Assembly: GCA_002841405.1 (NCBI GenBank)
Contig: PGZR01000047.1
Location: 1-47,720, forward strand
From: Firmicutes bacterium HGW-Firmicutes-4
GTDB lineage: Bacteria; Bacillota; Clostridia; Eubacteriales; Eubacteriaceae
Direction of reading: 5' to 3'
Length of the DNA stretch: 47,720 nt
Below the pieces are notes generated by a model. That model saw nothing but the letters and a program-made list of their open reading frames with translations, had not been told where the DNA came from and ran no database searches. Below, piece by piece: positions 16,480 through 26,877 of this stretch. The position numbers and the translations under genes are program-made. Position 1 is the stretch's first letter; every line of letters starts with the position of its first letter.

Positions 16480-19218
16480 TTAATATTTATCAAATTCTTG
16501 ATCATCGAGAATGATCTCTGACTTATCATAACTCACTTGCTTAACAGCAGTTACATTTTTGTCAACCGCTGTTGCCATGGATGAACTGGGTGTTTTGACA
16601 TTTCTTAGTTTAAAAGCGTCCACCATTTGTTTAAGCATTTCAGCCTGTCCTGATAGTTCTTCACTTGCTGCAGCACTTTGTTCAGCAGTGGCAGAATTAG
16701 TCTGAACCACCTGTGAAACGGCTTCGATTCCCTGGTTGATCTGAGCAATTTCAGAGGCCTGGTCATTTGAAGCGCGGGCAATACTGCCAACCAGATCGGT
16801 GACTTTTTCAATTTGTTTAAGAATCTCGGCCAGACTTACTGCCGTTTCATCGGCAATCCGGGTGCCGATTTCGACCTTGTTGATGGAACCTTCAATGAGA
16901 CCGGTGGTTTCTTTGGCAGCTTCAGCACTCCGGGCCGCCAGGGTTCGGACTTCTTCGGCAACCACAGCAAAGCCTTTGCCGTGTTGTCCAGCCCGGGCAG
17001 CTTCAACGGCTGCATTAAGAGCCAGGATATTAGTCTGGAAAGCGATATCATCAATGACCTTGATGATTTTAGAGATATTGTTTGATGAGGCATTGATTTC
17101 GCTCATGGCGGACACCATTTTGACCATCTGGGTATTGCCAACCTCAGCATTGGAACGAACGTTGATGGCTAGTTCGTTAGCTGCGTTGGCATTCTTGGCG
17201 TTACGTTTGGTTTCCGAAGCGACCTCTTCAATTGACGCCGTCAGTTCCTGAATCGAGCTGGCCTGTTCAGTAGTACCTTGCGACAAGGCCTGACCGCCGT
17301 CTGATATCTGCTGGGCGCCGATTTCCACCTGACTGGCCGCAACATTGATATCTGATAGTGTTACGCTCAAACTAGATGCAATTAGGTTCAAGGCTTTTTT
17401 TATCGCCAGAAAATCGCCGCAATAAAGATTAGTAATTTCCACGTCGAAATTCCCGTGACTCATTTCTTCAAGGGTTTGGGTTATTTCTTCCACATAAGCT
17501 CTCAGGAATTCAATGGTCTGGTTCATATCATGCTTGATTTTTCCGTGTTGACCTTGAAAGTCGCCTTCCATGGAAGTATTGAGATTTCCTTCAGCTAGTT
17601 CATTCAGTGTGGCTGAAGCGGCTTGAATCGGATTGATAACAGCATCCAGGGTCTGGTTGAAACCTTCAATAACGGTTGCATATTCGCCCTGGAATTTGGT
17701 GATGTCACCACGGTTGTTTAAATCACCGGCGATGGCTATCTGGGCCATGGTTCTGGTTTCTTCAACCAGCATCATAATAGTTTCAGTCATACCGAGAAGA
17801 GCAGGTACCAAATGGTCATTTTCGCTGCGTTTGCCGATACTGCGGAGGAAGTCCAGGTCGCTTAAATCACCATTGCGGATATTGGTGGATACATCAACTA
17901 TGCGACCAAGCTGGGCGTGAACGCCGTTGATGGATAATGCTATTTCGCCAAAAATACCTTCATAATGCCCCTCGATCGTTTGGGTTAAATCATTTTTGTT
18001 CATGAGTTTAAGGATATGATCGGCATCGGACAAAGCGCTTAATCCATCCAGACAGGCGTTAAGATTGTTTTTAATTTCCCGGAAGTCGCCATAATATTCA
18101 TCGGTAATTTGGGGTGGAATTTCTCCCTTTCCGATACGTTCAATATATTCGGCTGCCACATTAAGAGGACCGACAACCGCATCCAGGGTGTTGTTGACGC
18201 CGGCGACGATCTCCCGAAAGCCGCCGTTGAAGGCATCAGCATGTCCCCGTGTATCCAGACGGCCTTCTACAGCTGCCTGAGAAAGAGTATTAGCCTCGGT
18301 GACCAGGGCGCGAATCGTTTCGATGGTTTTTTTCAAAGCTGGTGCGATTTCATCCTCGGAATCAGTGGTGTCCACGTTCATGGAGACATCACCGTCAGAT
18401 ATGCGGTTCATCGTGCCGATGACAAGGAACTGGAGAGCGTCGGCCATGTGATCCATGGCGGTTGCCATTTCGCCGACTTCGTCCTTAGCATCCATATTGA
18501 GTCGCTTGCTTAAATGTCCTTTGCTCATCTCCTGAATCATAAGGCTAGCCTTGCGAAGTGGTCCGCAGATCAGCGAAGTGAGTAATAATCCGAGTGCAAC
18601 GGCTAGAATCATGCTGATCACCATAATGATTGTCATCGTGGTGGTTGCGCTGGCTGCTTGGGCGATATTATCTTCAGATTTGGCCTGGCCGTCGGCAAGT
18701 TTCAGAGAAGACAGATTATCGATAGCAGACTGCATGGCGGCAGTAGCTTTACCGGCGGCCCCATCAGGGCTCATCACGTTAAAAGCTTCTGTGTCCTGGT
18801 TTTGAGTTGCCAAGTTCATAACTGATTCAAGATGTTTATTGTATTCAGTTCGGGCAGATTCAAAAGTTTCAAAAGCCTGTTGCATTTCGTCAGACTGAAT
18901 CGTTTTCTCATATTCTCCGGCCAATTCGTCGATTATCAGCTGGTCTTCAGCTATGTTCTTCTTAATTGACTGAATACGGTCAGAATCGTTTGCAAGGATC
19001 AGATCTCGCAGATTCACGCGCATCATCTGAAAAGTGGTTGATATTTGACCTACTTGAGAAATGGGGACGGTCATTTTTTCGTAAAGTTCCTGGTCCGACT
19101 GCTGAAGTGACCAGGTGTTAACGATGCCGATGAAACCTACAACACCGACTAAAAGAGCAATTATAATGAAAGATGTTAATAGTTTTGTTTTAATGTTAAA
19201 ATTTTTTAACCAATTCAA
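16480..19218 (-). CDS. Methyl-accepting chemotaxis protein with four-helix-bundle sensor and poly-HAMP array
   Basis: A 912-residue receptor. Order: TM1 (about 13-33), a mainly helical extracellular region of about 160 residues that looks like a 4HB_MCP sensor, TM2 (about 197-220), canonical HAMP, about eight HAMP-like units, and a signalling hairpin with the conserved [19 protein letters not shown] tip. The tail ends ILDDQEFDKY. From the HAMP onward it aligns unit for unit with the receptors at 7.7 and 19.8 kb, while the sensor is unrelated. I chose the TTG start at 19218 because GGAGG lies eight bases upstream; a longer GTG start would translate through that site. A weak TATAAT-like -10 lies at 19451-19456 (minus strand). 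Confidence 0.92.
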   Translation of the reverse strand: MNWLKNFNIKTKLLTSFIIIALLVGVVGFIGIVNTWSLQQSDQELYEKMTVPISQVGQISTTFQMMRVNLRDLILANDSDRIQSIKKNIAEDQLIIDELAGEYEKTIQSDEMQQAFETFESARTEYNKHLESVMNLATQNQDTEAFNVMSPDGAAGKATAAMQSAIDNLSSLKLADGQAKSEDNIAQAASATTTMTIIMVISMILAVALGLLLTSLICGPLRKASLMIQEMSKGHLSKRLNMDAKDEVGEMATAMDHMADALQFLVIGTMNRISDGDVSMNVDTTDSEDEIAPALKKTIETIRALVTEANTLSQAAVEGRLDTRGHADAFNGGFREIVAGVNNTLDAVVGPLNVAAEYIERIGKGEIPPQITDEYYGDFREIKNNLNACLDGLSALSDADHILKLMNKNDLTQTIEGHYEGIFGEIALSINGVHAQLGRIVDVSTNIRNGDLSDLDFLRSIGKRSENDHLVPALLGMTETIMMLVEETRTMAQIAIAGDLNNRGDITKFQGEYATVIEGFNQTLDAVINPIQAASATLNELAEGNLNTSMEGDFQGQHGKIKHDMNQTIEFLRAYVEEITQTLEEMSHGNFDVEITNLYCGDFLAIKKALNLIASSLSVTLSDINVAASQVEIGAQQISDGGQALSQGTTEQASSIQELTASIEEVASETKRNAKNANAANELAINVRSNAEVGNTQMVKMVSAMSEINASSNNISKIIKVIDDIAFQTNILALNAAVEAARAGQHGKGFAVVAEEVRTLAARSAEAAKETTGLIEGSINKVEIGTRIADETAVSLAEILKQIEKVTDLVGSIARASNDQASEIAQINQGIEAVSQVVQTNSATAEQSAAASEELSGQAEMLKQMVDAFKLRNVKTPSSSMATAVDKNVTAVKQVSYDKSEIILDDQEFDKY

Positions 19219-19691
19219 GTTATCTTCCTCCGGTTTAAATCTGGGGTACACAAATAGCGGACGGAGTCCTTACTTACAGGTATGATGATAAAAAAAAAGC
19301 AAAATACTTTGAAATGTTCTTCACACAAATAATTTGAACAGACCTGGGTTAGGACTATTTTTTGTTTTTATTTATTTCGCGGAACACCACCTAACAGATT
19401 GAATATTTAATCATATTTATTGATAAATCTATTTGTTCAAATCCATAGTTATTATAAGGGATAATACTGTAAAATGAAACAAGTAATTTTGAAAAAGCGA
19501 TGATATTCTTACAAAATGCAAAAAAAACATACAATATTCATACAAATTTATTATCAAATGTCAATATACTAAAAAACAGATCGAAGTAATAAAGATGGTT
19601 GATATAAGTATTAGGGTGAAATAGGAATACTGGTTAAAATACTTTTGAGTAACCTGCGATTACGGAACAAATGTATAACTATATATTAAAT
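19219..19691 (-). other. Intergenic region upstream of the second chemoreceptor
   Basis: About 470 bases of AT-rich sequence with no credible coding frame. It holds the ribosome-binding site at 19227-19231 and a possible -10 (TATAAT on the minus strand, 19451-19456). I see no other structure until the terminator at 19692. Confidence 0.6.
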
Positions 19692-19731
19692 AAAAAAATC
19701 CTGAAGACAATGAATATTCATTGTCTTCAGG
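19692..19731 (-). terminator. Terminator with a perfect 32-base palindrome
   Basis: A perfect inverted repeat runs from 19700 to 19731 (arms CCTGAAGACAATGAAT and ATTCATTGTCTTCAGG). It is followed on the minus strand by seven T (complement of 19692-19698), 49 bases past the stop of the third chemoreceptor. Confidence 0.88.
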
Positions 19732-19779
19732 AAGGTTGGTTAAAATCTTGTTGCAAACAAGTCAGTTTTGTTTAGTAAT

Positions 19780-22700
19780 TTAGTATTTATCATTATCTGA
19801 ATCATCTAATGAGATCCACGGTTCGGGTTGCGTAGGGGCTGCTATCACTGGTGCAGCCGTAGCAATTTTTTCAATTCGGGCTGTTTTTTCAAAATGGCTG
19901 CTACTGTTTTGACCTTTGAGTTTGAAGGTGCTCATCATATGCTTAAGAACTTCGGCCTGACCGGACAGCTCCTGGCTGGAAGCAGCACTCTCTTCGGCAG
20001 TAGCTGAGTTGGTTTGAACAACGTTCGACACCTGCTCAATTCCTTTGGTAATTTGAGCGATTTCTGAAGCCTGATCATTGGAAGCCCGGGCAATATTGCC
20101 AACCAGACCGGTTACTTTCTCAATTTCATTGAGGATTTCTACCAGACTTGCAGCAGTTTCATCGGCAATCTTGGTACCAACCTCTACCTTGTCGATAGAG
20201 CCTTCAATCAGGCCAGTGGTTTCCTTAGCCGCTTCAGCGCTTCTTGCCGCCAGAGTTCGTACTTCTTCAGCAACAACGGCAAAACCTTTGCCATGCTGTC
20301 CCGCCCGAGCCGCTTCGACAGCGGCATTAAGAGCCAAAATATTGGTCTGGAAGGCGATATCGTCAATCACCTTGATTATCTTGGAAATATTATTGGAAGA
20401 CTCGTTAATTTCAACCATAGCAGTTACCATTTTTGACATTTGCGAATTGCCTACTTCTGCGTTGGTTCGAACCTCAATAGCTCGTTCGTTGGCTTCGTTG
20501 GCATTTTTGGCATTACGTTTGGTTTCAGCGGCCACTTCTTCAATCGAGGCGGTAAGTTCTTGAATGGCACTGGCCTGTTCAGTTGTCCCTTGGGATAATG
20601 CCTGGCCTCCGTCGGAGATTTGGATGGCGCCTGCTTCTACTTGTCCGGCAGCATCATCAATTTCCTTCATAACCTCGCTTAAATGGGTGGTTATATCATT
20701 AATTGCAAGCTTGATGGCTACAAAGTCGCCATGATAATAGGTTTTAATTTCTTGACTGAGATCACCTTTACCAATACGTTGGAGTATGGCCGTGATTTCC
20801 GTAACATAGTTTTTGAGGAAATCAATGGTACGGTTCATATCTTCTTTAATCTTACCATGTTGTCCTTTGAAATCACCATCCATGGTGATATTCAGATTAC
20901 CTTTGGCCAGTTCATCAAGTGTTGTAGAGGCGGCCTGAATCGGCTCGATCACAGCATCTAAAGTCTGGTTAAAACCAGAAATAACCTTGGCATATTCGCC
21001 CCTGAATTTAGAAGGGTCGCCGCGATGATCTAAATCGCCTTCGACGGCCAGTTGAGCCATTTCATCGGCTTCGCTGACCAGAGAGTGAATGTTATCAATC
21101 ATTTGAATCAGACTTGGAATAAACTCATCCTCTTCGCTTCGTTTTCCGATGTTCACCAGTTCGTCATAATCATTCATATTACCGTTAGATACATTATTAA
21201 CGATGGAATGAATATAGTTAAGCTTCCAATGAATTTCGTTGACTGAGGTTGCCAGATCACCAAAGACACCCAAATAGTTGCCTTCCATTTTAGCAGAGAA
21301 GTCATTGACATAGAGTCGGTGGAGTACTTCACCAGTCTCTGTTAAAGCGCCCAGACCGTCGATGCAGGCGTTGATGTTATTTTTCAGATCATTGAAATCA
21401 CCCTTGTATTCAGTGGTGATTTTTGGTGGAATCAGACCGTTACCGATGCGTTCAATCGCTTTGTTAGCAACCTTGAGTGGTTTAACAAAGGTATTGATAA
21501 CATTATTTAGAGAAATAATCATGTCTTTGTAGGCACCAGTATATTCGTTGGTATTTCCACGGTAGTTGAGTTGACCTTCTGATGCGGCAGTACCGAATTT
21601 TACAATGGCATCGTGGACTCTGTTCATTTCTGACAAAACAGCAACCATTGAATAGGAGATTACATCATCCTCAGAACGGGGTATAATTTCAACTTCAAAA
21701 TCACCCTGAGACATCCGTTGAGCAGCCGTTGCCATTCCTTTATTGTTCTGGATCATGGTTTCAAAGGAAAGCATTAAATCACCAATTTCATCATAGGTGG
21801 TGACTTCAATTTCCACATCCACTTTTCCCACCGCTACCTGATCAGCCACTTCTTTGAGTCTGATGATGGGTTTGGCAAGCTTTTGTGCCATGACATAGGC
21901 AGCGATGCCTCCAATTAAGAGAATCATCAATGAAATTAGCAAAATCAAATTTCTCAGATTAGTGATCGGAGCTAAAACGTCGTCTTCGTATTGAGCAACA
22001 ATCAGGGTCCAGTTCGTTCCGGGAATAGGCGCAGTTGAGCCAATCTTTGTTTCACCATTAACGGAATAATTCAGCATCCCGGTTGTTTGGGTTCCCACCT
22101 CTTTAAGGGCCAAACCAAAACTTTTCCAGGTGCCATCTTTTTCTATATCATCATATACATTCACCTGATCGAGGATCATTTGATCATCTGGGTGAGCCAT
22201 CATCGCTCCGTTTTCATTAACTACAAAGCCGTATTGTCGCTCGCCATCACCCATGGCATTGGTGGTATCTTTTAAGAAGGTGGGGTCTCGTCGACCAACC
22301 AGCAAGCCAACGACCTGACCATTGTTTTTGATAGGAGCCACGTCAAATACAACCGGTTCTTTGGTGACCTTACTGATAGCCACATCAGAAATTGCCAGTT
22401 CCCCTTTGAATCCGTCTTCGTACCAGAATTCGCCCCAGGAATCAAACTCGCCGCCACCTTTAATGTACTTAGCATGACCATCAAGGTTCATCACGGCAAT
22501 ATCCTGGTAACCCAATCGTTCCACGTCTCCGGCAACAGCATCAAGCTGAGTTTGCCAGTCCATAGTAGTAACCCGTGCTCGGGAAGCCACTTCACTTAGG
22601 GTGGACAGGTTTCCAGTTATAATTGCACCAACGTGTGAAGCTCCTTCGGTAGTGTATTTTTGTGCATCGTTATTGGCCTGGTCGGTTAACGCTGAAGCGC

Positions 22701-22902
22701 CCAAATTGACTGCAATAATACCCAGAGACAGGACCGCCACAGCAATCAGAGAAACAGTGAACAGCAGCAGTTTTGTGGATATTCGGGATTTGCGGTGAGC
22801 TTTAGCCTGAATATGTCCAGCAGGATACGCAGTAATCTCTTGTACTGTATCTGTAACATGATTTGTTTCCGGATCCAACAACGGTTCTTGATTTTCGTTC
22901 AT
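19780..22902 (-). CDS. Methyl-accepting chemotaxis protein with double-Cache sensor and poly-HAMP array
   Basis: A 1040-residue receptor, the largest of the three. A roughly 40-residue cytoplasmic N-terminus precedes TM1 (about 43-66). An extracellular dCache-like region of about 250 residues follows, with typical strands such as [14 protein letters not shown] and [17 protein letters not shown]. Then come TM2, HAMP, about eight HAMP-like units and the signalling hairpin. The tail ends [10 protein letters not shown]. dCache domains commonly bind amino acids, amines or carboxylates; the ligand here is not known. The ATG at 22902 follows GGAAGGGG; the longer in-frame start at 22971 has no ribosome-binding site. 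A TATAAT-like -10 lies at 23032-23037 (minus strand). Confidence 0.93.
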   Translation of the reverse strand: MNENQEPLLDPETNHVTDTVQEITAYPAGHIQAKAHRKSRISTKLLLFTVSLIAVAVLSLGIIAVNLGASALTDQANNDAQKYTTEGASHVGAIITGNLSTLSEVASRARVTTMDWQTQLDAVAGDVERLGYQDIAVMNLDGHAKYIKGGGEFDSWGEFWYEDGFKGELAISDVAISKVTKEPVVFDVAPIKNNGQVVGLLVGRRDPTFLKDTTNAMGDGERQYGFVVNENGAMMAHPDDQMILDQVNVYDDIEKDGTWKSFGLALKEVGTQTTGMLNYSVNGETKIGSTAPIPGTNWTLIVAQYEDDVLAPITNLRNLILLISLMILLIGGIAAYVMAQKLAKPIIRLKEVADQVAVGKVDVEIEVTTYDEIGDLMLSFETMIQNNKGMATAAQRMSQGDFEVEIIPRSEDDVISYSMVAVLSEMNRVHDAIVKFGTAASEGQLNYRGNTNEYTGAYKDMIISLNNVINTFVKPLKVANKAIERIGNGLIPPKITTEYKGDFNDLKNNINACIDGLGALTETGEVLHRLYVNDFSAKMEGNYLGVFGDLATSVNEIHWKLNYIHSIVNNVSNGNMNDYDELVNIGKRSEEDEFIPSLIQMIDNIHSLVSEADEMAQLAVEGDLDHRGDPSKFRGEYAKVISGFNQTLDAVIEPIQAASTTLDELAKGNLNITMDGDFKGQHGKIKEDMNRTIDFLKNYVTEITAILQRIGKGDLSQEIKTYYHGDFVAIKLAINDITTHLSEVMKEIDDAAGQVEAGAIQISDGGQALSQGTTEQASAIQELTASIEEVAAETKRNAKNANEANERAIEVRTNAEVGNSQMSKMVTAMVEINESSNNISKIIKVIDDIAFQTNILALNAAVEAARAGQHGKGFAVVAEEVRTLAARSAEAAKETTGLIEGSIDKVEVGTKIADETAASLVEILNEIEKVTGLVGNIARASNDQASEIAQITKGIEQVSNVVQTNSATAEESAASSQELSGQAEVLKHMMSTFKLKGQNSSSHFEKTARIEKIATAAPVIAAPTQPEPWISLDDSDNDKY

Positions 22903-23335
22903 AAATAACCCCTTCCAAATATAATCTTTTGGTTTACCGTGACAAAAAATTTCAATACAGTTTGTTATCACGGATATGACTTAGTAAAGTATAAATGCTT
23001 ACACACACCATAAGTAGATGCATACCGTATTATTATAGCGTTTTTTACTGCAAATATCTACTGTTTAATAACTAAAATTTACCATATTGTGCCTAATTTG
23101 ACACATTACTAAAGTGAAAAACCATGGATACTAATATTTTGTTGCTTATTTAAATTTGAAGGTGAAAACACTGGTTAAACGAACATGATCTTGATACAAT
23201 ATAGATTACACCGAATATGGTACCGGTATTATATATTTGTGGTTAGAGTGAAAGACATTTCAATTGATGACAATCGGAGAGGCTGAGAAAGAAGAGTGCG
23301 ACTTGATATAAATCCAGTCGAAGGGGGATGGTTTA
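22903..23335. other. Divergent intergenic region
   Basis: About 430 bases between the third chemoreceptor (minus) and the FIST-GGDEF gene (plus). It contains a minus-strand -10 candidate at 23032-23037 and AT-rich promoter-like sequence near 23190-23240. No small gene or RNA structure was identified. Confidence 0.5.
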
Positions 23336-25098
23336 GTGATCAGCAAAATAATTACAATTTATTCAGAAGAAATGTTAAAGAAATACTTGCAGACCGATGA
23401 GTTTAAGCGTCATATAAAATCATCCATTTCAGTATTTGTACAAATATTTTCTTCAGACCGGGATCCCTCTTGGATCATGAGTATTGACGCCGCGCTTCGG
23501 ATGACGATACCCGTGGCAGTGGTTGTCGGCGTTACGACCATGGGAGAAATCGCAGAAGGCCGGCTGTTTATTAATACTACGGTGATTTCTTTGGCATTTT
23601 TCGAGAAAACACGAGTACAGGGGTTCTTAATCACGTGTGATAATGACAACGAAAAAGATCTGGGAAATAAATTTTCTGGAGAAATAGAAAAGACCTGCTC
23701 GGAAATCGCAGGGGTTATGCTTCTGGCAACGCCTTTTACGATGAATGTTTCTGATTTCTTAATGGGTTATTCGTCAGGGAGAAGCGGAAAATACCCCGTA
23801 TTTGGAGGCGGTGCTGGCGATTACAAGGCTGTACAGGAGCCGCTGATTACCTTAAATGGAAATTATACATCAAAGGGGGTACTGGCTGTCGTTTTTATGG
23901 GAAATGACATCCAGATTGATATGCATACCTATCTTGGTTGGCAACCATTAAGTAAAGAAATGATCATTACCGAAACCGATGGCCACTGGGTGAAGAAGAT
24001 TGATAATATACCGGCGTTTGATGTCTTTCATCGCTATTTGGATATTCAGAATGACAAGGATTTTTTTCTAAACGTTTTGGAGTTTCCATTGTTACTTAAA
24101 CGTAATGGCATACAGTATGCTAAGGCTCCTATGGAGGTTAATTCGGAAAATGCCATCAAATTTATTACCGATCTGAAAGAAGGGGACCGTTTGTATCGGT
24201 TACGGTAATCCCTCGGTCATGATCGAAAAAGCTAATGATATCCAAAACCGTATTCAGACTTTTAATCCTGAGGTGATCTTTCTTTACTCCTGTATTTGCC
24301 GGCGTTTTCTACTGCAAAGCGAGGTAGATCTGGAAACCAGCCCATTCGAATCCATTGCTCCCACATCAGGGTTTTATACCTATGGGGAAATTTATTCGCA
24401 GGGTAAATATGTCATGCTCCTCAATGCCACTATGGTGGCAGTCAGTATGAAAGAATGGGATGGGAAAAAACTTGCGGAAGGAGTAGATAACCAGATTGAA
24501 AAACCAAAATCATTGGATCCGTTCACCAGTCAGCATACCCGGATTATTTCCCGCCTGGTTAATTTTATCGGAGTGGTCACTGACGAGCTGGAGGAAGCTA
24601 ACACAGAAGCTAGACGTTTGGCTGAACGTGATTATCTGACTCAAGCCTATAATCGAATGAAGGCCCATGAATTCATGAAAGATGAAATAAAAAGAAGCGA
24701 ACGTTACGGTCTTCAGTTTTCTATTATCATGCTGGATATGGATTACTTCAAAAAGGTGAATGACACGTACGGACATAATCTGGGTGATGAAATACTCGTT
24801 CAGCTGGTCAGATTAATTTCTCTTGAAATTAGAACGATTGATATGCTGAGTCGATGGGGTGGTGAGGAATTTCTGATCATCATGCCGATGACTGACCGAG
24901 ATGGGGCTAAGATAACGGCTGAACGGATCCGTACCATTGTGGAACAGACCCAGTTTACAAAAGGGCTAAGTCAAACCTGTAGCTTTGGAGTTGCTGCTTA
25001 TAAAAAAGGGAGAAACCATGGAGGCATTAATCGATCGGGTTGATAAAGCCCTTTATGAAGCCAAAATCAGGGGGCGAAACTGCGTGATAGCCAAGTAA
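23336..25098 (+). pseudogene. FIST-domain diguanylate cyclase, interrupted by two frameshifts
   Basis: Three frames together encode one protein of about 585 residues: FIST N and C sensory domains (FIST proteins are thought to bind small ligands such as amino acids) and a C-terminal GGDEF domain with RWGGEEF. The first frame (GTG 23336, after AAGGGGG) stops at 24208 inside FIST_C. The protein continues as YGNPSVMIEKAND in the +1 frame (24201 onward). That frame derails near 25000 at a run of six A and three G and stops at 25043. The true GGDEF C-terminus (GETMEALIDRVDKALYEAK) lies in the next frame, ending at 25098. Removing one base at the second site restores a perfect domain. It may be a pseudogene or sequencing error; the piece from 24219 could still make a GGDEF fragment. 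Confidence 0.8.
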
Positions 25099-25120
25099 AA
25101 TTCACGCTGGAAGCCGGTTC

Positions 25121-25693
25121 TCAACTGACACTTATAAAGATTCTATTTCGGCCCATTTCATTGGCCATTGACAAAGCCTGTTCGGCTTTTTTCAAAAGCG
25201 TGTCATAGGAAGTCTCGTCAGTGAGAATGGACGTCACTGTGCCAATCGAAACGGTAACGATTTCAGCTACCGCAGATGCGGTGTTGGGAATGGCTAACTC
25301 CAAAACCTTTGTTCTTACTTCTTCGGCTATTTTTGCAGCACCAACAGCGTCAGTGTCTGAGAGGATACAGGCGAATTTTTCATCGTTCCATCGGGCAGCC
25401 AAATCTCCCGATCTTTTCAAAGTGTCTCTCAGTAAAGATGCAACTTGGCGCAGGCAGTTATCACTAGACAATTGGCCGTAGGTGTCATTGAGGTTCTTAA
25501 AATAATCGATGTCAATCATCAGGATCGACAAATAACACACCGTTATTTTGGATTTGTTGATGGCCTCGGTGAACATTGCATCAAATTTTCGGCGGTTAGC
25601 AATCTGGGTTAGGGTGTCCCGGTCGTTACTATTTATTTCTGAAACGTCCTTTTTCATGTCATCTTCGCTGTATGGATCGCAAAATTTATTCAT
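25121..25693 (-). CDS. Degenerate GGDEF-domain protein, probable non-catalytic c-di-GMP binder
   Basis: A 190-residue stand-alone GGDEF domain with a short N-terminal leader and no sensor. The fold markers DTLTQIANRRKFD and MIDIDYFKNLNDTYG are present. The active-site motif is RWNDEKF instead of RWGGDEF, losing both glycines that hold the substrate GTP. The RSGD inhibitory site just upstream is kept, so binding of c-di-GMP is more likely than its synthesis. The ATG at 25693 has an AAGGA about ten bases upstream; an in-frame ATG at 25732 is possible. It is convergent with the broken FIST-GGDEF gene, 22 bases away. Confidence 0.82.
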   Translation of the reverse strand: MNKFCDPYSEDDMKKDVSEINSNDRDTLTQIANRRKFDAMFTEAINKSKITVCYLSILMIDIDYFKNLNDTYGQLSSDNCLRQVASLLRDTLKRSGDLAARWNDEKFACILSDTDAVGAAKIAEEVRTKVLELAIPNTASAVAEIVTVSIGTVTSILTDETSYDTLLKKAEQALSMANEMGRNRIFISVS

Positions 25694-25942
25694 GTTCGTG
25701 GGGTCCTTTCCGGTTCTTTGAAAGCATATCATCGTTCATAACATTTTATACTTGATAAGGGTTGGATGTAAAGCTTTTTAATCATAAACCAATTTATGAG
25801 AAGCAATGGAGTTTGTGTTTAAATTAAATAAAGAAGGGTAAATATTATCAAATTGAAGGCGAGTTGAAACACAAAGGTTTGCAATGAAAACAGCACAATA
25901 ATAACAACAGCTTAGGTAACCAAATAGATAGTGAGGAAAAAA

Positions 25943-26827
25943 ATGAATTTTAAGAGCGCAAATCTTGTATATTTTACTGGAACAGGTGGGACTGCGCGGG
26001 TCGCTGATGCATTTGAACGTTCATTTATGAAAAGATCAATAAGTGTACTTCGGACAGAGTTAAAAGGTGTAGCAGATCCAGTCGTTTTTGGCGATGTCCT
26101 AATTTTGCTATTTCCGGTGTATGCCTTTAATGCCCCCAAACCCATTGAGGAGTGGTTAAAAAAAATCCAATCAGTTGACGGACATCCGGCAGTGGTAGTT
26201 TCAGTGTCAGGTGGTGGCGAAATCTCACCCAACACGGCTTGTCGTTCGGCCACGATTCGTCATCTTGAAAAAAAAGGCTACGATGTGATTTACGAAAAAA
26301 TGTTGGTAATGCCCTCTAATTTTATGATTGGTTTCGATGAAAGCCTCTGTGCCATGGTGCTTCATGCCACCCCGGTGATTGTCGAAAAGGTAGTCGTAGA
26401 TATCATGAAAGGGGTGAGGAATCGGACAAAACCCTATGGGATTGATCGGATTGTTTCAAAGTTGGGCTATTTTGAAGCGTTCGGTGGAGGATTTTTTGGC
26501 CGGCATCTTAAAGTCAATGATAAATGTGTAGATTGCGGTTGGTGCGAGAAGTTGTGTCCTCGGGATAATATTAAAATCATTGACGGTGAACATGTTTTTG
26601 GAAATGACTGTGTCATTTGTTTGCGTTGTGTTTATGGTTGTCCACAGAAAGCTATTGAACCGGGCTTCGGGAAATTTATGGTTGTGCCAGAAGGATATAA
26701 TCTGAGCAAGGTCGAAAATCGTATGAGCCACTTGACTGTTTATCCTAAAATCAGCCAAGCGACAAGTCATTCTTTTCTTCGTGGTGTGAGGGATTATTTG
26801 ATTGAGAGTAACTGTTTTAAATTATAA
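25943..26827 (+). CDS. EFR1-type flavodoxin-like / 4Fe-4S ferredoxin protein
   Basis: A 294-residue redox protein. The N-terminal half is flavodoxin-like, with the FMN phosphate loop FTGTGGTARVA (near residues 11-21). The C-terminal part has two [4Fe-4S] motifs, CVDCGWCEKLC and CVICLRCVYGC, of the CxxCxxCxxxC type. Such proteins are common in strict anaerobes and are presumed electron carriers; the partner is unknown. GAGG before the ATG at 25943 decides the start. It has its own terminator and looks monocistronic within the signalling block. Confidence 0.88.
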   Translation: MNFKSANLVYFTGTGGTARVADAFERSFMKRSISVLRTELKGVADPVVFGDVLILLFPVYAFNAPKPIEEWLKKIQSVDGHPAVVVSVSGGGEISPNTACRSATIRHLEKKGYDVIYEKMLVMPSNFMIGFDESLCAMVLHATPVIVEKVVVDIMKGVRNRTKPYGIDRIVSKLGYFEAFGGGFFGRHLKVNDKCVDCGWCEKLCPRDNIKIIDGEHVFGNDCVICLRCVYGCPQKAIEPGFGKFMVVPEGYNLSKVENRMSHLTVYPKISQATSHSFLRGVRDYLIESNCFKL

Positions 26828-26874
26828 AAGTGAATCCCTGATCCAATTATATGGAGATAGGGGTTCACTTTTTT
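26826..26874 (+). terminator. Rho-independent terminator
   Basis: AAAAGTGAATCCC (26826-26838) pairs with GGGGTTCACTTTT (26860-26872) and runs into six T. It lies between the convergent EFR1 gene and the hybrid signalling gene. Confidence 0.85.
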
Positions 26875-26877
26875 AAA

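Noticed and set aside
16799-17251. Long open frame opposite the second chemoreceptor, echoed at 20078-20563 opposite the third
   Set aside because: The similarity between the antisense frames follows from the conserved receptor hairpin and its codon use; neither has a ribosome-binding site or recognisable protein.
24219-25043. Independent diguanylate cyclase gene
   Set aside because: Its N-terminus is the second half of a FIST domain and its C-terminus is cut off, so it is part of the broken upstream gene.
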